This document shows positions 42,216 to 53,795 of a stretch of DNA of 64,000 nucleotides, piece by piece (within the stretch, counting starts at the first letter, position 1; every line of letters begins with the position of its first letter). The stretch comes from Sarcophilus harrisii (Eukaryota; Chordata; Mammalia; Dasyuromorphia; Dasyuridae): the NCBI RefSeq assembly GCF_902635505.1, contig NC_045432.1, positions 76,807,051 through 76,871,050 of the forward strand, written 5' to 3'. The notes beneath the pieces were generated by a model. That model saw nothing but the letters and a program-made list of their open reading frames with translations, was not told the DNA's origin and made no database searches. A program made the position numbers and the translations under genes.

Positions 42216-43729
42216 ACAATGTCTAGCTCCAGTAGGCTCTTAATAACTCATTGGTGATTGATAAGTAAGTAGGAGGAGGCTAGTCTATTGCTTCATCTTA
42301 GGGGACTTAGAGAGTTCTTTTCCCCGAATCTTCTCTCTGAAACAAAAATCCATTTTTTTTTATTACAAGGATTTTCCTGGTGATGTTGTCTCTGTAAATC
42401 TCAAACTGCGACAGTCTTTGAAGAATTAAAGTTGTGGCTCATCCCAAGGCATCCAAAGTCATAAAATAACTAAGGATCTGCACAGAACCATAGAAGTCAT
42501 CCGCCCCTATACCTTTATCGGCAGCTGGTACGTGGGAGGCAGTGGAGGTACAGAGGAAGGAACGTGAAATCTGAAGTCTAAGGATCTGAGTGTGAATCTT
42601 GGCCCTGCCTCTTACCGTGTGACCTGGGTCTAAATTGTTTCACCAATGATCTGGTCCAACCTCCTCACTTTACATGGTGGGAGTGAACAGTCTGCAACGA
42701 ATTACTAATTGGGCTTTAAATGGGCTGTTGACACTATTGTCAGAGAGCTGTATGCCCAGAAAAGGAGGTAGTCTGGTCACAGAGCAAGAGTGAGAGATAA
42801 TAGATGGAGGACAGGCCATGGTGAGAGACATGGAGGAAGGTCTGTAAGCCATAGGGGTAGATCCTGTGGAGAGTCAGGGGAAGATGGGAAATCACACCGG
42901 CAGAAGAAGCAGTTATTACAGCCTATAACTAGAGGGACTAGCTTCATCGGTCAATAAACGTTTAGTAAGTGCCTACTGTGTATCGGGTGCTGAAGAATAA
43001 TATTTGCTTCGCTCATCTAAGCAGGTTGTTGGGGGATCAAACTACATCTTGGCTCTAAACCATTGTACAAAGAAAAAGAATTGCTTTCATCGTAACTGCT
43101 AGTGGATGACAAGTAGTTGGTTGAAATAATATCTTTCTCCTTCTAACAGTCACCTCTATAACTTGGCTCAAAAAGATACCTCCCATAGTGCACCTCAGTT
43201 TCCTCAGTTATAGAATGAAGGAGTCTGTCCAGCTGGTCCCTAGGGTCTTGAAATCCAAAGAGTCTCCCGATTCTATGTAGGTGAGACCCATGGTAATTGG
43301 AAGTCAAGACAGAGTAATGAGTCCTCCCCAGGCCAGCAGGCAGGAGCCAAGGGGTACAGAGAGAGTCTGAGGGCAGAGCTGAGTGAGAAAGGGACTGATG
43401 GAATGGGCTAGAGACCAGGAGATGGTCAACCCTAGTCAGCTCCGGCCTTCAAAAGCGGAGCCTTTTATGCTCAGGCTGTTGCCTACAAAACCCAGTGACC
43501 AGCAGCACATAGGCTGCAAGTCAACAACTATCTACTTGGTAGATCCAGGCAAGGATGCTAAAAGGCACAGGATGGCCTCGGAAGGCAAAAGGTCAGCAGG
43601 CTCCTTCAAATCTGGGTGTAAAGTGGTGGAAGAGCAAAGGGCATGCAAAGCTGAAAGGCAACCAGGAGACCTTAAGTCTCCAGCTTCTGTTTAGAACCAG
43701 TTTTCCCAGTGCACCAAGAAAAAGAATTG
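42216..43729. other. Mostly single-copy DNA with MIR remnants
   Basis: Sense MIR-like pieces lie at 42540-42645 (TGTGAATCTTGGCCCTGCCT CTTACCGTGTGACC) and 43185-43285 (CACCTCAGTTTCCTCAGTTA). Sequence near 42945-43000 (AAACGTTTAGTAAGTGCCTA) is an L2-tail scrap. No exon recognised. Confidence 0.45.
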
Positions 43730-43755
43730 CCCCCCCCCCCCCCCCCCCCCGCCCC
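43730..43755. repeat. Poly(C) tract
   Basis: A run of 21 C (43730-43750), then GCCCCGGG. Length should be treated as uncertain because such runs are error-prone in sequencing. Confidence 0.9.
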
Positions 43756-44490
43756 GGGATGGGTTTAATAGAGAGCTTCACCATGTTGGAGAGGAGCTAT
43801 TGAAATGTTAAACACTAAAAAGACAGTCAACACTGGTTGAAATCACAACAGTTAAACCTTGCCCCAGTCAAATGTTCCTTCCAGTACATCCCATTGCTTT
43901 TTTCCCTTGCCTTGAACTGGAGCCAAATCGGAAGGCCTGCACCTGCCTCCTTTTCCTCCAGTGGTTCCAATTCTGGAACAGTCTGAGATGGCTGAGACTT
44001 TCCTCTGGGCTCCTCTCAGGCCAGGGAGAGTTGGGTACGTTCTGTGAGATCTCAGGGAGTGGGGAGAACCAGGCCCCGGGAACTGCGCTGCATTCTGGCC
44101 CGGGGAAGGAATAGCTGGCATCCGGCACCAGGCAGACTCAGCCTTTGCCCGGCCTGCACTTAACTGACCCGTCCAAGACTCTGTACTCCTGCCACGGCTC
44201 ACTGCTCCTGTTGCCCTTCAGACACGCCATCTGTATTCAGATTGGGTTGCATGGCCAGCTAAGGTTGGTTCAGAATGTCAAGGTCTACCCAGACTGGAAT
44301 CTAAAAGAGCTGAAACTTCCCTTGCCAACCCCTAGCCCAGCACATGGGCCTCAGTGTACCTCACCGAGGCTGCAGATCCGGTTGGGGCCCTCATTGTCCA
44401 GGGAGCCACTTATTTGATCAACAGAACCGGGCCCAGAAGGATCAAGATTTGTCTTCTGATATGAACCACATAAAGCATACACCCACCATC

Positions 44491-44493
<3 letters not shown>
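43756..44493. other. Single-copy DNA, no gene seen
   Basis: Frames of 60-116 codons overlap on both strands (43852-44202 -, 43872-44114 +, 44145-44417 +). None has a domain I recognise. An untested exon cannot be excluded. Confidence 0.35.

Positions 44494-44529
<36 letters not shown>
44494..44529. repeat. (CA)n microsatellite
   Basis: About 18 CA units. Confidence 0.97.
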
Positions 44530-44531
<2 letters not shown>

Positions 44532-44663
44532 CACCTAGTGTAGAGTTTCATGCACACAGCAGCTAAGTCTTTGGATGGGTGACCAAATGCTCCTGTCCCT
44601 CGGTGTAGTTATAAGTTAGCATGAGACTGCTTGGTGGCACAGGTGGAGATGGGGACTGGAAAC

Positions 44664-44852
44664 CAGGGACTCTTGGCCCTTTTTGGGTCATGGATGCCTT
44701 GGGCAGTCTGATGAAACCTAGGGATCCCTCCCTGCTCAAAATAATGTTTTTAAATGCAGAAAGTAAAATCCAGAGTGTTATAAAGGAAGTCGCTGGGATG
44801 GAAGTGCAGTCGTCCGTTTTTCAGTGCTTGGGTCTCAGGTTAAGAAGCCCAG
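44664..44852. mobile_element. Probable non-autonomous hAT element
   Basis: CAGGGACTCTTGGCCCTTTT at the left pairs imperfectly with CAGGTTAAGAAGCCCAG at the right. GGTCATGGATGCCTTGGGCA and ATAATGTTTTTAAATGCAGA match a widespread mammalian hAT-type MITE. No clear 8-bp duplication remains. Confidence 0.6.
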
Positions 44853-45639
44853 ATCTAGAGGGTGGATTCCCAAAGGAAGCTGAGACTGAAGCTCCATCTG
44901 GGGGGCATTGACCCTGCAAAGAGGAGGGGGGTTATCGCCACCATCACCCAGCCAGTGAACAGCAGAGCTGCTCTTGTCCACCTCTTTCCACCAAACTACC
45001 CGGTTGTGCCGAGATAAGACCTGGGCGTTGGCAAGATGCTTTCACAGAGATAGAAAGGAAGGGGAAGGGAGGGACAGGAGCCCAGGAACCTGTGAGAAGA
45101 AAGGTCTACACAGAGGAGCCCTTAATTAGAGCCCAGACTGAAAGGCAACGATGAGATCCAGAAGGCCGGGATCAGCGGATGAGAGTAGGAGGCATGTGGG
45201 TTAGTGCCATTTACTCAGGAGGTTCAAATGCATGAGGTACGAGATGACAGATTGGAGAGAAGGGTCCCTGGTCAATCAATCCTCCATTTTATGTGGTGTG
45301 GGGGGGGGAGGAAGCAGGATGTTGGGATAATTGAGACCCCCAGATAATCTCCCCCCCCCACAAGCCCAGTGCAATCAACAGTTTCCATCTTGTCTTGCAA
45401 AGCTTGCCAAGTGCATCTAATAACCAGCAGCCTAATTGCCTGGAAGAGGGGCTGGTGGGCACAGCTGGCCCCCTACACCGAGCACGGTCCGGGCTAAGGC
45501 ACCGAGGGCCTGGCAAAGCCACAAACGAGATAAACAGCCCCAGAAGAGTTGGCAATTGACTGCAGTGGGAGTGGGGGAAAGGCAACTTCAGTGTGCATAT
45601 TGATTATCTGGCAGCGGAAAAAAAATCTCCTCCAGGCTC
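44853..45639. other. Single-copy DNA, no gene seen
   Basis: G- and C-runs lie at 45300-45309 and 45351-45359. Possible MIR scrap near 44945-44995. No exon recognised. Confidence 0.4.
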
Positions 45640-45795
45640 GGGCCTCTGGAAGCACGAACAATGAGAAGAAAACATTTTCAATAAATAACCTAAGCTAGCT
45701 TGACAGGATGCTAAATCAGGCCTGGGCCTGACTCCTGAGATAAGTAGCATATTATGCAGCTGTACCTTTAAAACCGGCCCTTGACAGAGTCAACC
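45640..45795. promoter_or_regulatory. Candidate conserved non-coding element
   Basis: Repeat-free block rich in developmental factor words: GAACAATGAG (SOX-like), AATAAATA (FOX-like), TGAGATAAG (GATA-like), CATATTATGCAGCTG (POU-like plus E-box). These are loose motif matches only. Confidence 0.3.
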
Positions 45796-46615
45796 GAGAT
45801 CATCAGCAGGCAGGTCTCCTCCCAGAGGGTCCATTTGGATTTCTTTCTCCAAAACACAAAGAAGCTTGTTCTGTCTCATGGCACCACTAATGCAGTGGCT
45901 GTCTGTGGTGCTTGAGCGGACTGGGGGCTTAGATTGAGCCTTCACTTGTCACCCAGACAGCCCTTCCCTCCCCCGATGTCCTTCCCCCACTCCCTCCTCT
46001 CTGCCTCGCTGCTCAGCAGGTCAGAACTGAGCTACCAGGAGACCCCGAGCTTATTTATTGCCATGGCCGGGGCCTTGCCCGCTTGCGGCTCTCCAAGAGC
46101 CCTGGTCCCTTCCAGTAGCCTGGGAGGTGGAAAGACCCAGTGTTCTGCCTCAAGGTTTTCACCCCTGAAGCAACTGGGCTGAAGGAATCACGATCGGGGC
46201 CACCCAATGGAACCATCTCCCTCTTCCCTTAAGGGACAAGACATGCAAAGGCTTGGGGGTGAGGGAGGGCAGAACTGCATCCATTTCAGGCTACACACGC
46301 AGACTAGGACGCTCCTTTAAGCAGCGAGTCTTCCTGGGATGCAAGGATGTAGAGAAGCTTGGATAAGGACACATGATTAGTGTCTGATTGAACATGCCAA
46401 AGTTCCCTTGGCCATTTTGAGCAGATTCTACCTTGTACCGGGCACCGAGAGGGAAAAGGCCAGCAGCCTGTGTCACATGGCCTCTTCCCAGACTCACACA
46501 CTTAGTGAGTGAGAAGGCTCCCATCTTCTTGCTTTACCTCCTGGGCCACCTAGCTGCTTCAAGTCTGCCACTTCCTTTCCAGGAAGGGAAGCTGAGAACA
46601 TTTCCGGGGTATCCC
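45796..46615. other. Single-copy DNA, no gene seen
   Basis: No repeat placed with confidence. The word CCACCTAGCTGC near 46546-46557 resembles the end of an antisense SINE head. Confidence 0.4.
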
Positions 46616-46619
46616 TCAT

Positions 46620-46720
46620 CTTTCCCAGGCATGGTTTTAAGTTCGGAGGAGACAAATACAAGCAGAAAGAAAGACAGCTCCTGCCCTCAAGGAGCTTATA
46701 TTCTAATGGGGGGATGGGGG
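46620..46720 (-). mobile_element. L2 3'-end fragment, antisense
   Basis: CTCCTGCCCTCAAGGAGCTT ATATTCTAATGGGGG is the reversed L2 terminus, well preserved. Confidence 0.8.
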
Positions 46721-46775
46721 GGACAAAAAAGGAAGACAAGATAGCATAAAGTCCAGGCCTAATTGTCCAAGCAGA

Positions 46776-47385
46776 CAAGAAGTTTCTTCTTTCCTTTCCT
46801 CCTTCCTTCCCTCTTTCCTTCCTCCTTCTCTTTCTCTCCCTCTCTCAATCTCTCTCTCCCCCTTCCTTTCTTCCCTTTTCTCTCTTTCTTTCTTAGTTCC
46901 TTCCTTTATTTTTTCTTCCTCCCATTCCTCATCCTTTCTTTCTTTTCTTCCTTCCCCCTTTTCTCTGTACTTCCTTCCCTCCCTCCTTCCTTTCTTTTTC
47001 TTCCTCCCATTCCTCATCCTTTCTTTTCTTCCTTCCCCCTTTTCTCTGTACTTCCTTCCCTCCCTCCTTCCTTTCTTTTTCTTCCTCCCATTCCTCATCC
47101 TTTCTTTCTTTTCTTCCTTCCTCCCTCTTTCCTTCTTCCTTCTTTTATTTCTTTCCTATTTCCTTCCTTTCTTTGTTTCTTCATTCCTTTTATCATTTTT
47201 CTTTCTTTCTTCCTTTCTTCTTCCCTTCCTTCCTTCCTTCTTTCATTTCCTCCTTCCTTCCATCCGTCCCTCCTTCCCCCCTTCCTTTCCTCCTTCCTTC
47301 TTTTCCTCCCTTTCTTTTTCTTTCCTTCCTTCATTCTTTTTTCTTTCTTTCTCTTTTCCATCCTTCCTTCCTCTCTTTTTTAAGT
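46776..47385. repeat. Polypyrimidine (CTTT/CCTT)n tract with an 81-85 bp minisatellite
   Basis: About 610 bp of almost pure C/T on the + strand. Inside, CCCATTCCTCATCC recurs at 46921, 47006 and 47087, marking three tandem units of about 83 bp. The tract abuts the 3' terminus of the antisense L1 tail at 47386. Long frames here are its translation. Confidence 0.95.
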
Positions 47386-47645
47386 TATACACGTACATCC
47401 ATTTTTTTACATATTCCTTCCATGTGAGTCATGTTGAGAGAGAAAAATCAGAAGAAAGGAAAAGAACAACAAAAAAAGAAGAAGAAAAGGTGAAAATATG
47501 CTTTGATCCATATTCCGTCTCCATAGTTCTTTCTCTGCATGCAGATAGAATTTTCTAGCCCAAGTCTACTGGAATTGCCTTGGTTCACTGAATTGCTGAG
47601 AAGAGCAATTTCTAGTTGATCATCACCCAACCTTGCTGTACACAG
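47386..47645 (-). mobile_element. L1 3'UTR fragment
   Basis: TTATACACGTACATCCATTT, GAGAAAAATCAGAAGAAAGG, CATAGTTCTTTCTCTGCATG and AGTTGATCATCACCC match the L1 3'UTR in antisense. Confidence 0.85.
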
Positions 47646-48019
47646 AAAGTTTCTAAGTGAAATCTTTCATCTCCTGCCATTGGCCACAACTTCATAGGTT
47701 TAGGGTAGAGAATGATCAGAAATAAAACAATATGAATAAAAGTCCCATCTATCAGAAGGAAAATGAAAGAAAAGCAGAATTCTGTAAGCTAGATTCCTGT
47801 GCCTTTGAAACTTACAGGAAATCCATTGAACAGACCAATTCTGAAAAGGTCACTTATAGCCAGATGTGTTGGAAAATCATGTAGGATTTCTAGAAAGGCT
47901 TCGAATGCCCTGCTTCCCCTGTCCCTTCTCTTCCCCTCCATTGATTTCCCTGGACTCATGCAACCAGACTTACCTGTTCTTGACTCATTTCATCAGAGAG
48001 CTAATAAAGAAGTTCAAAC
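47646..48019. other. Single-copy DNA, no gene seen
   Basis: Nothing recognised. Confidence 0.4.
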
Positions 48020-48338
48020 TAAAATGTTTGCTGATTTATTCAACAAATATTTATTGAGCTTAGGCACTAGGGGAAAAGACATAGTTTAAATAAGACATTG
48101 CCCCTGCCCTCCTGGAGCTTACTGTATAGTCAGAGGGATAAGATCTAAAACATAGATAGCTGGGATACCAAATATTGCATGCCAAGAATATTAGAAAGGT
48201 GCAGAAAAAACCAGAGGGAACTCATTTTAAAATGTGTAGGGAGTAGGGGGAACCTCAAGACTAACTACCTGGAAGAATAAGCACGGAAGTTGAATTTTAA
48301 AGGATGGGGAAAGATTCCATAGGTAAAGAAGGGATGGG

Positions 48339-48377
<39 letters not shown>

Positions 48378-48470
48378 CCAATGCAAAGGCCTGTAGTCTG
48401 GAGAACTCTGATGAAAGTTTTGGGAGGCAATTTGGCCAGTGTAAATAATCTGAGATCATAGATTAGGGAA
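48020..48470 (-). mobile_element. L2 3' region, antisense, split by poly(A)
   Basis: TTTATTCAACAAATATTTAT, CCTGCCCTCCTGGAGCTTAC and GCCAATGCAAAGGCCTGTAG are reversed L2. A run of 36 A (48341-48376) interrupts the element between ATGGGGC and GCCAATGC. Confidence 0.8.
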
Positions 48471-48559
48471 TATTCCCTCCACCCAAGTATTATCCCAAGT
48501 ATTTAGAGTAACAGTTTACATTTACTTAAGAGTTTAGGTTTAACAAAGGGCTTAATATC

Positions 48560-48690
48560 ATCGGCTCATGAATTTAGAGCCAAAAAAGGATTTTCAAGAT
48601 CAATCAGTCCAAAGCCCTTACTTTACAAAGGAGGAAATTGAAGCAGGAAGAGGTCAAATGACTTTTCCTAGGTCATACATATCTAAATCT
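48560..48690 (-). mobile_element. MIR fragment, antisense
   Basis: AGCCCTTACTTTACAAAGGA GGAAATTGAAGC and GGTCATACATATCTAAATCT match antisense MIR. Confidence 0.7.
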
Positions 48691-50103
48691 TGAACCCATT
48701 TGAAGCTTATTTTACGAGATGGAGTCTATATCTGGTTTCTATCAAACTGATTTCCAATTTTCCACACAGTTTTTCTTGAATAGTGAGTCCTTGCCCCGTA
48801 TCTGGGATCTTTGGATTTATCTAATGCTATTGTTACTATGCTCATTTGTTTCTATATATTATGTACCTAATCTGTTCTACTGATAAGACTCAGGATTTCT
48901 TGACCAGTACCAAATTGTTTTGATGATTGTTACTTTATAGTATAGATTATGATCTGGTATTGTTAGACTTCCTTCCTTCTCACTTTTTTCATTTATTCCC
49001 TCTAAATTCTTGACTTTTTGTTCCTGTGGATGAATTTTGTTCTATTTTGCAGCCATACAAAGCGATTCTTTAGTAGTTTGATTGGCATGGTACTGAATAA
49101 GTAAATTAATTTTGTTAATATTGTCATTTTTATCATATTGCCTTGACCTGCCCAAGTAATATTTCTCCACTTCTTTAAATGTCTATTTGTATAAAGAACA
49201 TTTATGGATGTATCCATATAGTTACTATATTAGTAGATATGTATTAGCAAGTAGACTTCTAAATATTTTGTTTTCTGTCATTATGTGAAGCTAAATTTCT
49301 CTATCTTTTCTTGCTGGATTTTGTTGATAATATATATATGTATGTATAGGTATATATATATATATATATATATATTCTATTGATTTATATGGGTTTATTT
49401 TATATGTGCAAATTGGCTGAAGTTGTTAATTCTTTCAGCTTTTTAGTTCTCCGTAGGGTTCTTCTAGTCAAACATCATTTCACTTGCAAAAAGCAATAAT
49501 TTTGCTTCCTCTTTGCCTATGTTTATTCCTTTAATTTTCTTTTCACATCTTATGGTTATAAGTAGCATTTCTAATATATTGAATAGTAATGTTGATAATG
49601 GACATCCTTGCTTTATCTCAATCCTATTGAAAAGGCCTCTAGATTATCCCTGTTGCAAATAATGTTAGCTCTTGGGTTTAGATAGATACTACTTTTAGTA
49701 TAAAGGAAAGTTCCCTTTATCTTTATACTTTCTGGTGTCTAACAGGAATGGGCTTTGTATTGTGTCAAAAGCTTTTTCTGCATCGGTTGAAATAATCACA
49801 TGATTTTTGTTGAGTTTTGTTATGCATATTGTCAACTATGTTGATAGTTTTCCTAATATTCAACCAGTCCTCCATTCCTGGTATAAATCCAACCTGGCAG
49901 TGGTGCATAATCTTTCTGATATATTGCTATGGTGTTCTTGTTACATCAATATTCATTAGGAATATTGATCTATGGGTTTCTTTCTCGGTTTTGATTCTCT
50001 TTGGTTAGGGAACAAGACCATATTTGTGTCATAGGAGAAATTTGATAGAATACCTTATTTCCCCCTCAACGGTTTATATAATATTGAAATTAATTGTTCC
50101 TTA

Positions 50104-50184
50104 GAAGTGAGTGCAAGGGACAATATTGCAAAAATTACCCATGCATATGTTCTGTCGATAAAAAGCTATGATAATAAAAAAAAA
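50104..50184 (+). mobile_element. 81-bp L1 3' tail nested in the L1
   Basis: AAAATTACCCATGCATATGT, GATAAAAAGCTATGATAATA and a 9-A tail equal the 3' terminus of the L1 seen reversed at 60.6 kb. Perfect 18-bp target duplications GAAATTAATTGTTCCTTA lie at 50086-50103 and 50185-50202. It is the only + strand L1 piece I found. Confidence 0.95.
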
Positions 50185-51050
50185 GAAATTAATTGTTCCT
50201 TAAACTTTTCATAGATTTCACTTGTAAATTCATCTGATTTTGGTATTTTTTTCTTTAAGAATTCATCTGTGGTTTGTTTAATTTTCTAAGATTGGGTAAT
50301 TTCTCATTGTTTTAAATCATTTTATATTTGGATAAATTTTAATACATTTCATTTAAGTTGTCAGTTTATTGGCATATAATTGAGTGAAATAGTAACAATC
50401 ATTTCTTTTGTTTCTTCATTTGTTGTGAATTAATCTTTTTGTTCTTGATACTAGTTACTTGATTTTCTTTATTTTTTAAATCAGGTTAGCTAAAGGTTTA
50501 TTTTGGGGGTTTTTAAGAAGCTCCTAGTTTAATTTGTTAATTAGGTAGTTATTTTGTTTTTAATCTTGCTGATCTTTTATTTGATTCCCAGGATTTCTGT
50601 TTTGATGTTTAATTGTGTATGTGTGGGGAGGGTAATTTGAAAGGTTTTTTTTAAGTCTTTTTAAGTTACCTGCCCAATCCAAAGAATTTATCTTTTGATT
50701 TTATTGCTGAAAGTGTTTAGAGATATAATTATTATCTTAAGGACTGCTTTGGCTGCATCTTAAAAATCTTGGTATGCTGTCTCATTGTTGTCATTTTCTT
50801 TAATGAAATTATTGATTGTGTCTGTAATGTGTTTTTTGACCAATTCATTTTTTTAGGATTAAGTTAGTCTCCAATTAATTTTTAATTGTTTCTACAATGA
50901 GTCTTTAGTGAATATAATTTCTGATGCATCGTAGTCTGTAAAAGAAGTGTTTAAGCTTTCTGCTTTTCGGCATTCTTGTGGGGTTTCATTCCCTCATTTC
51001 ATGGTCAGTTGTTACAAAGGTGCCATGAACAACTGAGGAAATATGTATGC

Positions 51051-51240
51051 GGCCAGGTCCCAATTACTGCAAATAACAAATCTCTTGAAGAGGTTGCATT
51101 ATTTGAATTCAAACTATTCAAGTAAATAATTGCATCAAATAGGATGATTGATTCTAGCCCAATGGAAACATGCATTGTAGATTCAAATACTGTAATCACT
51201 TCAGGAGATGCATTATTCACACTAATTAATATCTAGCTGC
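51051..51240. other. 190-bp unclassified insertion inside the L1
   Basis: L1-like antisense text runs up to AATATGTATGC (51050) and resumes at CTTCCTTTGTATTCCC (51241). The block between is not L1 as I know it, starts GGCCAGGTCC and ends ATCTAGCTGC. No inverted repeats, tail or clear target duplication are visible. The L1 text is judged from memory of the family. Confidence 0.45.
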
Positions 51241-52284
51241 CTTCCTTTGTATTCCCATTCAGTAATCTCCAGGGATCTATCTTATCTAACTTTTCTAAAA
51301 TTCCATTCATACCCTCCACTTCTTTTTTGTTATTAGATTTATCTAGGTTTGTAAGTGGTAAATTGAGGCCCCTTGCTATTACAGCATTACAATCTATTTC
51401 TCTCTATAACTTAACTAATTTAACTATGACTACTTAGCTGCTACATCATTTGGACCATCATATTGATTTGAATTCATTGTCTACGTACCTTTCAGCAAAA
51501 TGTAGTTTTCCTTTTATCTCTTTTAATTAAGTTTATTTAATTAAGTCTATTTGCTTTTGCTTTGTCCAAGATCATGATTGCTATCCTTGTCCTTTTTACT
51601 TCAGCTGAAGTATAATGGATTTTGCTCCAGACTCTTATTTTTAGTCTATATGCTTCAAGTATATTTCATGTAAAAACATTCTTGTTGGGTTCCTCTAATA
51701 CATTCTGCTATTTTCTTTTCTTTTATGGATGAGTTTATGCCATTCATATTCATCACTTAACTAATTATATGTCTTCTTCCATCCATTCCTTTAATACTTT
51801 CCTTCTCTCTGTTTCCCATTCTCTCTTTATAAAGCAGAAGAGGGTGATGAAAGAAAAGTGAACTCAGAATCAGTATTCCAGATATAATGTCATTTGTTTC
51901 TGTTCCCCTGCCTCTCTTCCTTTTCCTCTTACCCTAAGTCAAATAACAGATTTTTATCTTTTTCCCTCTTTTCTTTTAAACCCCTCTTTGATGTCCACCT
52001 TCCTTAGTTAGAATTTGTTTTGCTTAAAACTAATCTTTCCCTTCATCTGCCCTCTCTCTTTCTTCCCCCCTTTTCCCTTTGGTTAGTTAAATATATTTCT
52101 GTATATATATTCTGTACCCCTTGACCAGCTTAGATGAGTAAGGATCCAATGTCACCTGCTTCTCCCTCTTTTTTGTTATTTATGGACTTTTATTTGCACC
52201 CCTTGCATGAGACATTTACCCTCATCCTTCCTGTCTTCCCCTCCACCCAGTGTATTCTTCTTCCCATCCCTTTACATCCTTCTA

Positions 52285-52550
52285 AAAGGTGGCACCGTGT
52301 ATAGAACACCAGGCCTAGAGTGAGGAAGCCCTGAATTCAAATGTGATCTTAAATACTTGCTATTTGTGTGACTCTGGGTAAGTCACTTAACATCTGGTTC
52401 CCTCAGTTTCCTCATCTGTAAGAGAGGGATAATGATTGTACCTATGTTGCAGGGTTCTTGTAAGAATCAAATGAGGTAATATTTGTAAAGTGCTTCATTC
52501 AATGCACATAGTAAGCTCCCTATAAATGTTAGCTCTTATTATAACAAAAC
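52285..52550 (+). mobile_element. MIR CORE-SINE, complete, inside the L1
   Basis: Head AGGTGGCACCGTGTATAGAA, B box CTGAATTCAAATGTG, core GGGTAAGTCACTTAACATCT and CAGTTTCCTCATCTGTAAGA, tail GTAAAGTGCTTCATTC and AAATGTTAGCTCTTATTAT. Confidence 0.9.
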
Positions 52551-53644
52551 CATCCTCATGTCTTCTAATTCCACTTGATGATAAGAAGGGGCAACTAAAG
52601 AGATGATGATAGAGTTCTGAGGCAATACGTGTAACATCTCCATATGTTAGAATGTAGTTTATCTTTGTTAGTTCCTTATGATTTCTTACTCATGTTCACC
52701 TCTTTATGCCTTTCTTGACTTTTACGTTTGTATTTCACAATTTCTACTCCTCTCTGGCCTTTTCATCAGGAATGCTTAGAAGTCCTGTTTTTCATTAAAA
52801 TTCCTTCCCCCCCCCAATAGAATTATATTCCATTTTTATGGGTAAATTGTTCTTGGCTAGAAGCCTATTTGCCTTCTGAAATACCATAGTCCAAGCTCTT
52901 CTCTCCTTTATGTAGTAGCTACTAAGTTTTCTGTCATCCTGACTGTGACTCCTGAGTACTTGACTTTTTTTTCCTTTGCAATAACATTTTTTCCTTCGAC
53001 CTGGAAATCCTAGATTTTGCCCATAATATTTCTAGGGGTTTTCATTTGGGGGTTTCTCTTAGGAAGTGACCAGTAAATGGTTTCTTCTTTGCTTTGTTCT
53101 AAGAGAAGACTATTTTAAGTGATTTCTTGAAAGAAGATGTCCAGAGGCTCTTCTTTTGTTTCTTGTGGTATTCCAATTATCTAATGATCCTTAAATTGTC
53201 TCTCATTGATCTGTTTTTCAAATCGGTTGTTTTTGCTATGAGATATCTTACATTTTCATCTATTTCCCCATCTTTTTACTTGGATTTACTATTTCTTGAA
53301 GTCTTGTGGGGGTCATTAGCTTCTATTTGATCAATGCTGATTTCCATGGAATTTATTTCTTGGGTAAGAGTTTGTACCTCTTGTTCCAATCCATTAATTC
53401 TCTTTCTAAATCTTCCTTCCATAGATTTCATTTCTCTAGAATTCAGAATTACAGACTGTCCTTTAATCTGAAATTTCTGCCCTGGTCACTCTGCTACAGG
53501 CATTAGACTTGGCTGGGGGCTGGAACTGAGAGCGTGCTTATGTCCTGGGCTTAGAGATGTACAACTCTGGTTTGCTTTTAAGCTTGTTCTTAGTTCAGTA
53601 CATAGCCAAATACCTATGTGACCTTGGGCCAGTCAGGTTCCCTT

Positions 53645-53795
53645 TTTCTTTTTTTTTTTTCTTTTTGTAAGGTAATTGGGGTTAAGTGACTTGCTCAGGG
53701 TCATACAGCTAGTTAGTAAGTGTTAAGTATCTGAGGCCAGATTTGAGGCTTTTTGACTCCAGGGCCAATATGCTAATCACTATGCTTCCTACACA
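53645..53795 (-). mobile_element. tRNA-derived SINE inside the L1 5' region
   Basis: T-rich tail side, then GTAATTGGGGTTAAGTGACT, GGTCATACAGCTAGTTAGTA, CCAGATTTGAGGCTTTTTGA. It is more diverged than the other SINEs. Confidence 0.85.

Noticed and set aside
46763-47383. 206-codon Phe/Pro/Ser/Leu-rich frame that looks like a membrane protein
   Set aside because: It is the translation of the CTTT-type polypyrimidine tract; the opposite strand gives Lys/Arg/Glu-rich nonsense.
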